Notes: generated by a model from the sequence alone, not told the origin. A DNA stretch of 12,219 nt from Elusimicrobiota bacterium (GCA_016194625.1 JACQBB010000044.1:1-12219), one strand, 5' to 3'. Counted from the stretch's first letter, positions 1-6,255 are shown. Translations and numbers: made by a program.

Positions 1-855
1 GTGCTGGGCTCGCTGTACCCGTTCGAGAGCGTGCTCGCCGCCGTCGCCCACGACCTGACGCCGGTCGTCGCGTCGCTCGAGTCCGCGAAGCGCCTCGTCG
101 AGGTCGCGGTGCGCCTGCGCCGCCGCGTGGACTGCCACGTGAAGGTGGACACCGGCATGGGCCGCATCGGCGCGGGTCCCGACGCCGCGCTCGGCGTCGT
201 GCGCCACCTGGCGGCGCTGAAGGCGGTGCGGGTCCAGGGGATCTACACGCACCTGGCCTGCGCCGAGGACGACGCCGCGTTCACCGCCGAGCAGCTCAAG
301 CGCTTCCGCCGCGTCGTGGACGCCCTGTCGCGCGAGGGCCTGCGGCCGCCGCTGGTGCACGCGGCCAACTCCGCCGGCGCGATGCGCCGTCCGGCGTCCC
401 GCTTCGACCTGGTGCGCCCGGGCCTGGCGGTGTACGGCCTGTTCCCCGGCTTCGAGCCGGCGCTGACGCTCAAGTCCAAGATCGTGTTCCTGAAGACGGT
501 CCCCAAGGGCGCGACGGTCTCCTACGGCGCGACCTGGCGGGCGAAGCGCCCGACGCGGGTCGCGACGCTGCCGATCGGCTACGGCGACGGCTACTCGCGC
601 GCGCTGTCGAACCGCGCGTCGGTGCTCGTCGGCGGGCGCCGCTGCCCGGTGATCGGCCGCGTGACGATGGACCAGACGATGGTCGACGTCAGCGCCGTCC
701 CCGAGGCCCGCGTCGGCGTCGACGCGGTCCTGCTCGGGCGCCAGGGCGGCTCCGCGGTCTCCGCGGGCGAGCTCGCGCGCTTGTGCGGCACGATCCCCTA
801 CGAGACCGTGACCTCGCTGTCGTCGCGCGTGCCGCGGGTGGGGGTGGCGTCGTGA
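1..855 (+). CDS. alr: Alanine racemase, 5'-truncated by window edge
   Basis: PLP-dependent racemase that makes D-alanine for peptidoglycan in the cytoplasm. The window holds the C-terminal 284 residues of a family usually about 370 long. The N-terminal strand with the PLP-lysine is missing because the gene begins before base 1, and the GTG at base 1 is probably an internal valine. Visible family landmarks are KVDTGMGRIG (residues 48-57), HAANSAG (120-126), RPGLAVYG (139-146), the catalytic tyrosine in VSYGATW (Y175), the PIGYGDGYSR loop (191-200) and the MDQTMVDV motif (223-230). Tyr175 sits in the context expected for the second catalytic base. The stop codon overlaps the mlaE start by four bases, so alr probably heads or belongs to the mla operon. 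The family call is secure; only the missing 5' end limits it. Confidence 0.95.
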   Translation: MLGSLYPFESVLAAVAHDLTPVVASLESAKRLVEVAVRLRRRVDCHVKVDTGMGRIGAGPDAALGVVRHLAALKAVRVQGIYTHLACAEDDAAFTAEQLKRFRRVVDALSREGLRPPLVHAANSAGAMRRPASRFDLVRPGLAVYGLFPGFEPALTLKSKIVFLKTVPKGATVSYGATWRAKRPTRVATLPIGYGDGYSRALSNRASVLVGGRRCPVIGRVTMDQTMVDVSAVPEARVGVDAVLLGRQGGSAVSAGELARLCGTIPYETVTSLSSRVPRVGVAS

Positions 856-1652
856 ACGCGATCCTCGAGGCGGTGTTCGGCGGCTTCGGCAAGCAGATCC
901 TGGGCGCGTCGGAGAGCATGGGGCACTTCGTGTTCCTCGTGCGTTCGACCTTCCTGTGGATGGTCCGCGCGAAGATCGAGTGGCGGCAGACGCTGATCCA
1001 GATGGTCCGCATCGGCGTGGACTCGCTGCCGGTCACCGCGATGACGATGTTCTTCACCGGCATGGTGCTCGCTCTGCAGTCCGGAGCCACGACCAAGCAC
1101 TTCTTCAACGTCCCGCTGTTCGTCGGCACGGTGGTCTCGTTCTCGATCGTGATGGAGCTGGGGCCCGTGCTGACGGCCGTCGTCGTGTCGGGCCGCGCCG
1201 GCGCCGCGATCGCGGCCGAGCTGGGCACGATGAAGGTCACCGAGCAGATCGACGCGCTGTACACTCTGGGCACCGACCCGGTCCGCTACCTGGTCATCCC
1301 GCGTCTGCTCGCGTTCCTGTTCGTGCTGCCGCTGCTGACGGTGATCTCGGACTTCACCGGCATCGTCGGGGGCCTGTTCGTCGCGCGCGTGAAGTACGAC
1401 ATCCCGACCATCGTCTACTGGCACGACATCATCGACAACATGCAGGTGAAGCACTTCGTGCACGGCTTCCTGAAGACCTTCATCTTCGCGTTCCTGGTCT
1501 CGATGACCTCGTGCTACAAGGGCGTGACCACGCGCGGCGGCGCCGAGGGCGTCGGCAAGGCGACCACGCAGGCCGTCGTCATCAGCATGGTGCTGGTGCT
1601 GGTCATCGACTACTTCGCGACCGCGCTGCTCAACGCGCTGGGGATCACGTGA
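852..1652 (+). CDS. mlaE: MlaE-family phospholipid ABC transporter permease
   Basis: Inner-membrane permease of the Mla/MCE lipid transporter, expected to work as a dimer with the MlaF ATPase and a ring of MlaD. It is 266 residues, a normal family length. The sequence shows an amphipathic N-terminus, hydrophobic segments near 60-77, 90-113, 150-178 and 205-262, and the MlaE signature ELGPVLTAVVVSGRAGAAIA (102-121) followed by AELGTMKVTEQIDAL (122-136). The GTG at 852 is chosen because it gives the usual family N-terminus and makes a 4-base GTGA overlap with the alr stop; the open frame extends upstream to 783, but those residues lie inside alr. A G-rich run lies just ahead of it. The gene ends in the same kind of GTGA overlap with mlaF. 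MlaB and MlaC are not seen in this cluster. Confidence 0.93.
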   Translation: MNAILEAVFGGFGKQILGASESMGHFVFLVRSTFLWMVRAKIEWRQTLIQMVRIGVDSLPVTAMTMFFTGMVLALQSGATTKHFFNVPLFVGTVVSFSIVMELGPVLTAVVVSGRAGAAIAAELGTMKVTEQIDALYTLGTDPVRYLVIPRLLAFLFVLPLLTVISDFTGIVGGLFVARVKYDIPTIVYWHDIIDNMQVKHFVHGFLKTFIFAFLVSMTSCYKGVTTRGGAEGVGKATTQAVVISMVLVLVIDYFATALLNALGIT

Positions 1653-2446
1653 TCGACGCCGCGGGGGTCATCAAGAGCTTCGGTCCGCGCACCATCCTGC
1701 GCGGCATCGACCTGAAGGTCGAGACCGGCGAGACGATGGTCATCATCGGCGGCTCGGGCTGCGGCAAGTCCACCTTCCTGAAGTGCGTGATCGGCCTGCA
1801 CGCCCCCGACGCGGGCACGATCGTCGTCGACGGGCTGGACATCACCAAGCTCAAGACCGAGCACGAGATCTCCGACTACCGCCGCCGGTTCGGCTACCTG
1901 TTCCAGGAAGGCGCGCTGTTCGACTCGATGACCGTCGCCGAGAACATCACCTTCGGCCTGAAGTACCTGACCGACATCCCTCAGTCCAAGTACCGCAAGA
2001 TCGCCTCGGACTCGCTGGCGCTCGTCGGCCTGAAGGACGTCGAGGACTTCAAGCCGTCGGAGCTGTCGGGCGGGATGAAGAAGCGCGTCGCCCTGGCCCG
2101 GGCCATCGCGGCGCAGCCCCAATACATTTTGTATGATGAGCCCACCACCGGCCTCGACCCGATCATGTCCGACGTCATCAACGACCTGATCCTCGACCTC
2201 CAGAAGACGCTGAAGGTGACGGGCATCGTCGTGACGCACGACATGAAGTCGGCCTACAAGGTCGGCGGCCGCATCGCGATGTTCCATGAGGGCCGGGTGC
2301 TGCAGGTCGGGACGCCGGACGAGATCAAGAACACGAAGGACGCGGCCGTCCATCAGTTCGTCGAAGGGCTCAGCCAGGGACCGATCAAGATGAAGCTCAA
2401 GGAGTTCGACACGGACGAGGTCCACGCCCAGCGGAGGACCGCCTAG
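1649..2446 (+). CDS. mlaF: MlaF-family ABC transporter ATP-binding protein
   Basis: Cytoplasmic ATPase that powers the MlaE permease. At 265 residues it is full length and has all ABC motifs: Walker A GGSGCGKST (34-42), Q-loop with FQEGALFDSMTV (85-96), signature LSGGMKKR (139-146), Walker B ILYDEPTTGLDP (160-171) and the H-loop histidine in VVTHD (H197). The FQEGALFDS stretch is typical of the Mla subfamily. The GTG at 1649 overlaps the mlaE stop by four bases, suggesting translational coupling; a much longer open frame upstream is the +1 shadow of mlaE. The codons around Walker B (about 2118-2138) are strikingly AT-rich compared with the rest of the gene. The charged C-terminal tail after about residue 245 is the least conserved part. 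Confidence 0.95.
   Translation: MIDAAGVIKSFGPRTILRGIDLKVETGETMVIIGGSGCGKSTFLKCVIGLHAPDAGTIVVDGLDITKLKTEHEISDYRRRFGYLFQEGALFDSMTVAENITFGLKYLTDIPQSKYRKIASDSLALVGLKDVEDFKPSELSGGMKKRVALARAIAAQPQYILYDEPTTGLDPIMSDVINDLILDLQKTLKVTGIVVTHDMKSAYKVGGRIAMFHEGRVLQVGTPDEIKNTKDAAVHQFVEGLSQGPIKMKLKEFDTDEVHAQRRTA
2433..2437 (+). promoter_or_regulatory. Ribosome binding site of mlaD
   Basis: GGAGG lies eight bases before the GTG at 2446, inside the last codons of mlaF. It is the clearest Shine-Dalgarno sequence of the operon and supports the GTG start of mlaD, which shares one base with the mlaF stop codon. Confidence 0.7.
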
Positions 2447-3777
2447 TGCTCTCCCTCGAGGCGAAGGTCGGCGCGTTCGTCCTGACCGGCCTGGTCTGCA
2501 TCGCGACCGCGATCTTCCTGCTCGGCGACTACACCTTCGAGCGGCGCTACACGGTCTACGCGACCTTCACCGACGTCGCGAACCTCTCCAAGGACGCGCC
2601 CGTGAAGCTCGCCGGAGTGGAGATCGGCAAGGTCAAAGGACTGATCCTGGAGGACCACCACGCGAAGGTGGTCATGGCCATCCGCTCCGGCGTCGACATC
2701 TACAACGACTCCGAGTTCGAGATCGGCTCCACCGGCATCATCGGCTCCAAGTACCTGGCGATCAACCAGGGCCACCCGTCGGCGGGCGTCCTCCCCGCGG
2801 GCTCGGTCGTGCGCGGCGTGGACCCGGTCTCCATCGAGAAGTCGCTGAACACCGCGCTCGGCAAGCTCGACAAGCTGCTCGCCAGCCTGACCGAGGAGGG
2901 GCCGCGCGGCAGCCTCACCGACAACCTGCGCGAGACCGTCGCCAACGTCCGCGACATGACGGCGAACCTCAACGACCTGATCGAGACGACCAAGCCCAAG
3001 CTCGAGAAGTCGCTGGAGCGCACCGACGACATCACGAAGAAGCTCGACGAGCTGCTGGGCAAGTCCAACCAGATGATGGCGGGACTCTCCACCGACAAGG
3101 GCGCCGTCGGCGCCCTCCTCCACGACGAGAAGGTCAAGGAGGACGTCAAGCAGACCATCGCCGACGTGAAGGAGGCCGCCAGCACCGCCAAGGACGTGTT
3201 CGGCCGCATCACCCAGTTCCGCGTGTACTGGAACTACGACTGGCGCTACGACTCGCTGGCGCGCACCTCGCACTCCGACATCGGCCTGAAGATCTACCCG
3301 CGCGAGGGCCGCTACTACTACGGCGGCGTCGCCAACATCGCCAACCTCAACGACGCCCCGCGCGGCCACCAGCCCGACTACACCCAGCCCAACCGCGTGG
3401 ACGGCCTGCTCGGCTGGGAGCTCGGCCCGCTCGACGTGGCCGTCGGCGCCATCCGCTCCGCGGGCGGCGCGCGGGCGACCGTCACGCCGCTGTACAAGGA
3501 CCCGTTCTGGGGCCGCTTCTCGGTCACCGCGCAGGCCTACGACTTCGGCCGCAACCGCGTCGTCAACGGCAAGGTCTTCGACAAGCCCGCCTACGACGCC
3601 GGCCTGCTCGCCAAGATCAACGACTACGTCGGCCTGGGCGCGCGCGTCGAGGACATCGCGCTGGTCAAGCGCGTGATGGCCTGGGCGAACGTCCACTTCG
3701 AGGACCGCGACATCGCCTACATGTTCGGCATGGCCACCTTCGGCGCCGCCGGCACCAAGGGCCGGTCTAAGAAGTAG
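2446..3777 (+). CDS. mlaD: MlaD-like MCE protein with long beta-rich C-terminus
   Basis: Lipid-binding MCE subunit of the Mla transporter. The order is: a short cytoplasmic start, one membrane anchor (about 9-27), a single MCE domain (about 33-125, with FTDVANLSKDAPVKLAGVEIG and the STGIIGSKYLAI segment), a long helical or coiled-coil linker (about 130-255), then about 185 residues rich in alternating aromatic and polar residues (256-435) and a basic tail. The E. coli MlaD is about 180 residues, whereas this one is 443. The last part (FRVYWNYDWRYD, GLKIYPREGRYYYGGVAN, GRFSVTAQAYDFGR, AYMFGMATFG) reads like the strands of an outer-membrane beta barrel. This matches the bridge-type MlaD described in Veillonella, where one protein spans the periplasm. 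The barrel is inferred from pattern only. The gene ends convergently with the minus-strand gene, overlapping by 11 bases. Confidence 0.92.
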   Translation: MLSLEAKVGAFVLTGLVCIATAIFLLGDYTFERRYTVYATFTDVANLSKDAPVKLAGVEIGKVKGLILEDHHAKVVMAIRSGVDIYNDSEFEIGSTGIIGSKYLAINQGHPSAGVLPAGSVVRGVDPVSIEKSLNTALGKLDKLLASLTEEGPRGSLTDNLRETVANVRDMTANLNDLIETTKPKLEKSLERTDDITKKLDELLGKSNQMMAGLSTDKGAVGALLHDEKVKEDVKQTIADVKEAASTAKDVFGRITQFRVYWNYDWRYDSLARTSHSDIGLKIYPREGRYYYGGVANIANLNDAPRGHQPDYTQPNRVDGLLGWELGPLDVAVGAIRSAGGARATVTPLYKDPFWGRFSVTAQAYDFGRNRVVNGKVFDKPAYDAGLLAKINDYVGLGARVEDIALVKRVMAWANVHFEDRDIAYMFGMATFGAAGTKGRSKK

Positions 3778-4591
3778 CGGCGGCCGTCCCGCCCCGACGC
3801 CGCGCGCCCCGCGCGGCGTCCCTGAAGCGGAAGCCCAGGTCCTTCTTCTTCAGCAGCGCCGCCAGCGCGTCCTTGAGCACGCCTTCCAGACGGCCGTCGG
3901 GATATTTGTGGCGGAGCAGCGATTGGGCGCGGCGCAACAGCTTGTGGAACTCGGCGTCGGCCGAGAACGACACGCGGATGTCGTGGATGCGGATGGAGGC
4001 GTTGGGCGCGACCGGGAGGGGCTGGGGGAGCGGCGGGAGCGGCGGCGGGACGGAGGCGGCTTCGGGAGTCGGTGTCATGGGCGCCGCGGAGCGTTCCACC
4101 TCGAATAACGACGCCGGATTCGACGGCGGGGCTTCCGATGCCGGGACGATGGGGCCGCAGTAGCGGATCACGTCGCGCTTTCTGTTCTCCGGTTGCCGTC
4201 CGGCCAGGAGCGCCTGGACCTGCCACTTGCGCAGGCCGATGCAGCTCTTCACGAGGGCGGCGGCGTCCGGGCCGCCTAAGAACGGATGCAATTGAGAGAT
4301 CGTCTCGAGGCTCAGCTTCCCGTCGCGGAACAAGACCGAGATGGGCGGGAATTTCTTGATCGCGCGCGCCGCGCGGATACGACGGTAGGCGGCGTCCTCG
4401 GAGAGGCGCAGTTGATAGACGCAGAATTCGAACAGCGAAACGCCCGTTTTGTGCGGGGCCAGCCCGCGTCGGTCGATCTCGGCGAGATGTTCGACGAGGT
4501 CGCACGAAGACGCGCGCTCGATGCAGGCGAGCGCCTTCGTGCGGAAGATCAGTTCATCGTCGGTCAGACGGCAGATATCCACATTATCCAC
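3767..4591 (-). CDS. HNH-endonuclease-family N-terminal-like protein lacking the HNH domain
   Basis: Function unknown. The part beginning LTDDELIFRTKALACIE, through LVEHLAEIDRRGL, SLFEFCVYQLRLSEDAAYRRI and GKLSLETISQLHPFL, resembles the helical region that precedes an HNH nuclease domain in proteins common in Elusimicrobiota, Bdellovibrio and relatives (related in style to DUF222). A proline-rich linker follows, then the IRVSFSADAEFHKLLRRAQSLLRHKYPDG segment. In the complete proteins an HNH motif comes next; here the frame stops about 40 residues later with a basic tail. The DNA beyond is mlaD, so the HNH domain is absent rather than frameshifted. The start is uncertain: GTG at 4591 fits the conserved part, with GTG at 4612 or 4582 possible. 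An ATG at 4738 would add 49 unconserved residues. Codon use is less GC-biased than its neighbours, which hints at transfer or decay. Confidence 0.65.
   Translation of the reverse strand: MDNVDICRLTDDELIFRTKALACIERASSCDLVEHLAEIDRRGLAPHKTGVSLFEFCVYQLRLSEDAAYRRIRAARAIKKFPPISVLFRDGKLSLETISQLHPFLGGPDAAALVKSCIGLRKWQVQALLAGRQPENRKRDVIRYCGPIVPASEAPPSNPASLFEVERSAAPMTPTPEAASVPPPLPPLPQPLPVAPNASIRIHDIRVSFSADAEFHKLLRRAQSLLRHKYPDGRLEGVLKDALAALLKKKDLGFRFRDAARGARRRGGTAAATS
3796..3820. terminator. Strong GC hairpin after mlaD (possible terminator)
   Basis: A perfect 11-bp inverted repeat (GACGCCGCGCG / CGCGCGGCGTC) with a 3-base loop begins 18 bases after the mlaD stop codon. No T-run follows on either strand, so it is not a classic intrinsic terminator. 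It also lies in the coding end of the convergent gene, where it encodes Ala/Arg/Gly codons. It may protect the 3' end of the mla transcript or slow the polymerase, but it may equally be a by-product of high GC content. Confidence 0.3.
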
Positions 4592-4592
4592 A
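4575..4592 (+). promoter_or_regulatory. Two abutting DnaA-box-like 9-mers
   Basis: TTATCCACA at 4584-4592 is an exact match to the E. coli DnaA-box consensus. The directly preceding ATATCCACA (4575-4583) differs at one base. They are in the same orientation with no gap, and lie at the 5' end of the minus-strand HNH-related gene, seven to nine codons around its likely start. In DNA this rich in GC such a pair is unexpected by chance, but no other boxes or AT-rich unwinding region are seen nearby, so an origin is not claimed. DnaA-responsive regulation of the adjacent genes is the simplest functional reading. Confidence 0.4.
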
Positions 4593-4597
4593 AGCAA

Positions 4598-4617
4598 AAC
4601 TGGTGCCGGCACCAGTT
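4598..4617. promoter_or_regulatory. Perfect 20-bp palindrome, possible operator
   Basis: AACTGGTGCC followed by GGCACCAGTT forms a gapless perfect palindrome. On the minus strand it sits directly after a TATATT -10-like hexamer (4630-4625), so it would start at about +1 of a transcript for the HNH-related gene. Such a place and symmetry fit an operator for a dimeric repressor. No matching -35 box is clear, and no regulator gene is in the window. Confidence 0.45.
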
Positions 4618-4805
4618 GGCATGGAATATACGGCGAAGGGGGGCGGAAAGTTCCGTCGCGTGGCGAGGCGGAGAGCGCGGTTCGATGGATCGGAAGGACG
4701 CGACCGCTGCCGTGATGCGGAAAACGACATCGTCGCAAGGCCGCCGATCACGGAACTATCCGGGGGGCTTCATCGTAAGATGGGCATGACCCCGCCCGCC
4801 ACCCC

Positions 4806-4834
4806 TTGTCGAACACCTGTCCGAATGCTACACT
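4806..4834 (+). promoter_or_regulatory. Sigma-70-type promoter of radA, likely leaderless
   Basis: TTGTCG (4806-4811) and TACACT (4829-4834) are separated by exactly 17 bases. The radA ATG begins only seven bases after the -10 box, about where transcription should start. No Shine-Dalgarno sequence precedes the ATG. Both facts fit a leaderless mRNA. Confidence 0.55.
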
Positions 4835-4841
4835 CCCGGCT

Positions 4842-5072
4842 ATGGCCCGCCTGAAGACCGTCTATCGCTGCCAGCAATGCGGCAACTCCGCCTCCAAGCC
4901 GATGGGGCAGTGCCCCGGCTGCGCGGAGTGGAACACGATGGTCGAGGAAGTGATCGAGACGCGGCCCGAGGGGCTCGTCGAGGCGGTCGCGGCCTCGGCC
5001 GGGCGCGGGGCGCTGAAGTGGCTTGACCCTCATGGTGAGGAGCGCAGCAAAGCTGCGCGTCTCGAACCATGA
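4842..5072 (+). pseudogene. radA: RadA, N-terminal zinc-finger fragment (interrupted gene)
   Basis: This is the 5' part of the DNA-repair ATPase RadA (Sms), which helps branch migration and processing of recombination intermediates. The ATG at 4842 gives the standard N-terminus MARLKTVYRCQQCGN with the four-cysteine zinc finger CxxC...CxxC (C10, C13, C24, C27) and the EWNTMVEE motif. The RadA sequence is normal to about GRGALKW (residue 60, base 5021). It then runs into the inserted repeat and stops at TGA 5070-5072 after 76 residues. The stretch that should follow, with the VLGGG segment and Walker A GxxGxGKST, is not present in any frame. The stop overlaps the ATG of the 3' fragment (ATGA). 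As it stands this piece cannot be a working RadA. Confidence 0.85.
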
Positions 5073-5123
5073 GGCCGGGGAACATCTCATCCTTCGAGAC
5101 GCGCGCCAAGGCGCGCTCCTCAG
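5028..5123. repeat. Composite inverted-repeat (REP/BIME-like) element inside radA
   Basis: Two related hairpins lie side by side. The first, 5028-5074, has outer arms CCTCATGGT / ACCATGAGG and an inner stem GCGCAGC-AAA-GCTGCGC. The second, about 5086-5123, has an inner stem GCGCGCC-AA-GGCGCGC. Read on the opposite strand, the second unit repeats the first (TGAGGAGCGC ... GCGCGTCTCGAA ... ATGAG), so the element is an inverted pair. The final outer arm of the second unit is missing at the junction with radA. From memory, without a search, this pattern resembles the abundant dispersed palindromes of Rhizobiales and other Alphaproteobacteria. It carries no gene, so it would need an outside enzyme to move. 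It may be a true insertion-with-deletion or an assembly join. Confidence 0.8.
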
Positions 5124-6163
5124 CCGTCCTCTACGCGACGGGCGAGGAGTCCCTGCGCCAAGTCTCCGGCCGCGCCAAGCGCCTGGGGCTGGCGCCCGAC
5201 AAGCTCTACCTCGTCTCCGAGACCAACCTGGCCAAGATCCTCGCGACGATGGAGTCGGTCAAGCCGTGGACGGTCGTGCTCGACTCGGTGCAGACGGTCT
5301 CGCACCCGCAGCTGGCCTCCAGCCCCGGCTCCGTCGGCCAGGTGCGCGAGTGCGCGGCCGAGCTGGTGCGCGCGGCCAAGGCGCGCGACACGGTCGTGTT
5401 CCTGCTCGGCCACGTCACGAAGGACGGCTCGCTGGCGGGCCCCAAGGTGCTCGAGCACATCGTGGACACGGTGCTGTACTTCGACACGGAGCGCCACGAC
5501 CTGCTGCGCGTCCTGCGCGCGCACAAGAACCGCTTCGGTCCGACCGACGAGCTGGGCCTGTTCGAGATGGGCGAGAAGGGCCTGCGCGAGGTGACCGACG
5601 CGGCCTCGTTCTTCCTGGAGGACCTGGGCCGCGGCGCGGCGCCCGGGCGCGCGGTGTCCGTCGCGCTGGAGGGCTCGCGGCCGATGCTGGTCGAGACGCA
5701 GGCGCTCGTGGTGCCGACGAAATATCCGCTGCCGCGCCGGATGGCGACGGGGCTGGACCTCAACCGCGTGCTCGTCCTGCTCGCCTCCATGGAGCGCCAC
5801 ATCGGCCTGCGCCTGGAGGACCGCGACGCGTTCGTGAGCCTGGCCGGCGGCCTGCGGCTCAAGGACCCGGCGCTCGATCTCGCCGCCTGCCTGGCCGTCG
5901 TCGGCTCGGCGCGCGACAAGGCGGTGCCCGCGGACATGGTGCTGCTGGGCGAGGTCGGCCTGCTGGGCGAGGTCGGCCGGGTGCCCCAGCTGGAGTCCCG
6001 CCTCAAGGAGGCCGCGAAGGCCGGCTTCAAGCGCGCGCTCGTCCCCGGAAGAGCGGTCAAGGACCTGAGCCGCGTCCCCGGACTGACGGTCACCGGCGTC
6101 GAGGACCTGCGCGCGGCGGCGGCGGCGGCCTTCGGCGGACGCGGCGAGGACGACGAAGCCTGA
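5069..6163 (+). CDS. radA: RadA, C-terminal part (ATPase remainder and Lon-like domain), lacking Walker A
   Basis: An open frame of 364 residues that starts at an ATG inside the repeat; its first 18 residues or so are repeat-encoded. From AVLYATGEESLRQV it is a well conserved RadA: Walker B-type VVLDSVQTV, the SSPGSVGQVRECAAELVR helix, VFLLGHVTKDGSLAGPKVLEH, the RadA-specific KNRFG motif, and the Lon-protease-like domain near the C-terminus (DAFVSLAGGLRLKDPALDLA, GEVGLLGEV). The Walker A loop and about 50-60 residues around it are missing compared with normal RadA (about 450 residues). The frame differs from the 5' fragment. Coupled translation through the ATGA overlap is possible, but ATP binding should be lost. 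The intact 3' frame suggests a recent event or an artefact. It is followed by yacL and ispDF, as in Firmicutes. Confidence 0.8.
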   Translation: MRPGNISSFETRAKARSSAVLYATGEESLRQVSGRAKRLGLAPDKLYLVSETNLAKILATMESVKPWTVVLDSVQTVSHPQLASSPGSVGQVRECAAELVRAAKARDTVVFLLGHVTKDGSLAGPKVLEHIVDTVLYFDTERHDLLRVLRAHKNRFGPTDELGLFEMGEKGLREVTDAASFFLEDLGRGAAPGRAVSVALEGSRPMLVETQALVVPTKYPLPRRMATGLDLNRVLVLLASMERHIGLRLEDRDAFVSLAGGLRLKDPALDLAACLAVVGSARDKAVPADMVLLGEVGLLGEVGRVPQLESRLKEAAKAGFKRALVPGRAVKDLSRVPGLTVTGVEDLRAAAAAAFGGRGEDDEA

Positions 6164-6189
6164 CCGCCCGGGTCGGGATTTCGTACAAT
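6160..6189 (+). promoter_or_regulatory. Promoter for the PIN/TRAM - ispDF - transporter genes
   Basis: CTGACC (6160-6165) and TACAAT (6184-6189) are 18 bases apart and close to the sigma-70 consensus. The -35 box overlaps the radA stop codon. The leader to the ATG at 6256 would be about 60 bases, and a GGAG ribosome site lies at 6246-6249. This would let the downstream genes be expressed independently of the broken radA. Confidence 0.55.
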
Positions 6190-6255
6190 ACCTCATCATA
6201 ACGCCGTAGCCGTCCCTTAATACCCGCCGTCATATCCCGTCGTACGGAGTCCATC

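Noticed and set aside
2443..3696. Long minus-strand open frame opposite mlaD
   Set aside because: It is an antisense shadow with low-complexity Val/Asp/Arg/Gly composition; mlaD on the plus strand is clearly the gene.
4286..4789. Plus-strand open frames opposite the HNH-related gene
   Set aside because: They have no recognisable domains and run antisense to a frame with conserved protein motifs.
4806..4841. Earlier TTG start for radA
   Set aside because: It would add 12 residues not found in the family and overlaps the promoter; the ATG at 4842 gives the usual RadA N-terminus.
4575..4841. Replication origin
   Set aside because: Only two DnaA-like boxes are seen, with no AT-rich unwinding stretch and no dnaA, dnaN or gidA-type neighbours.
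5942..5977. Exact 18-bp tandem repeat in radA
   Set aside because: RadA proteins normally carry GEVGLxGE(I/V)R here, so two similar peptide segments with the same codon bias explain it without a recent duplication.
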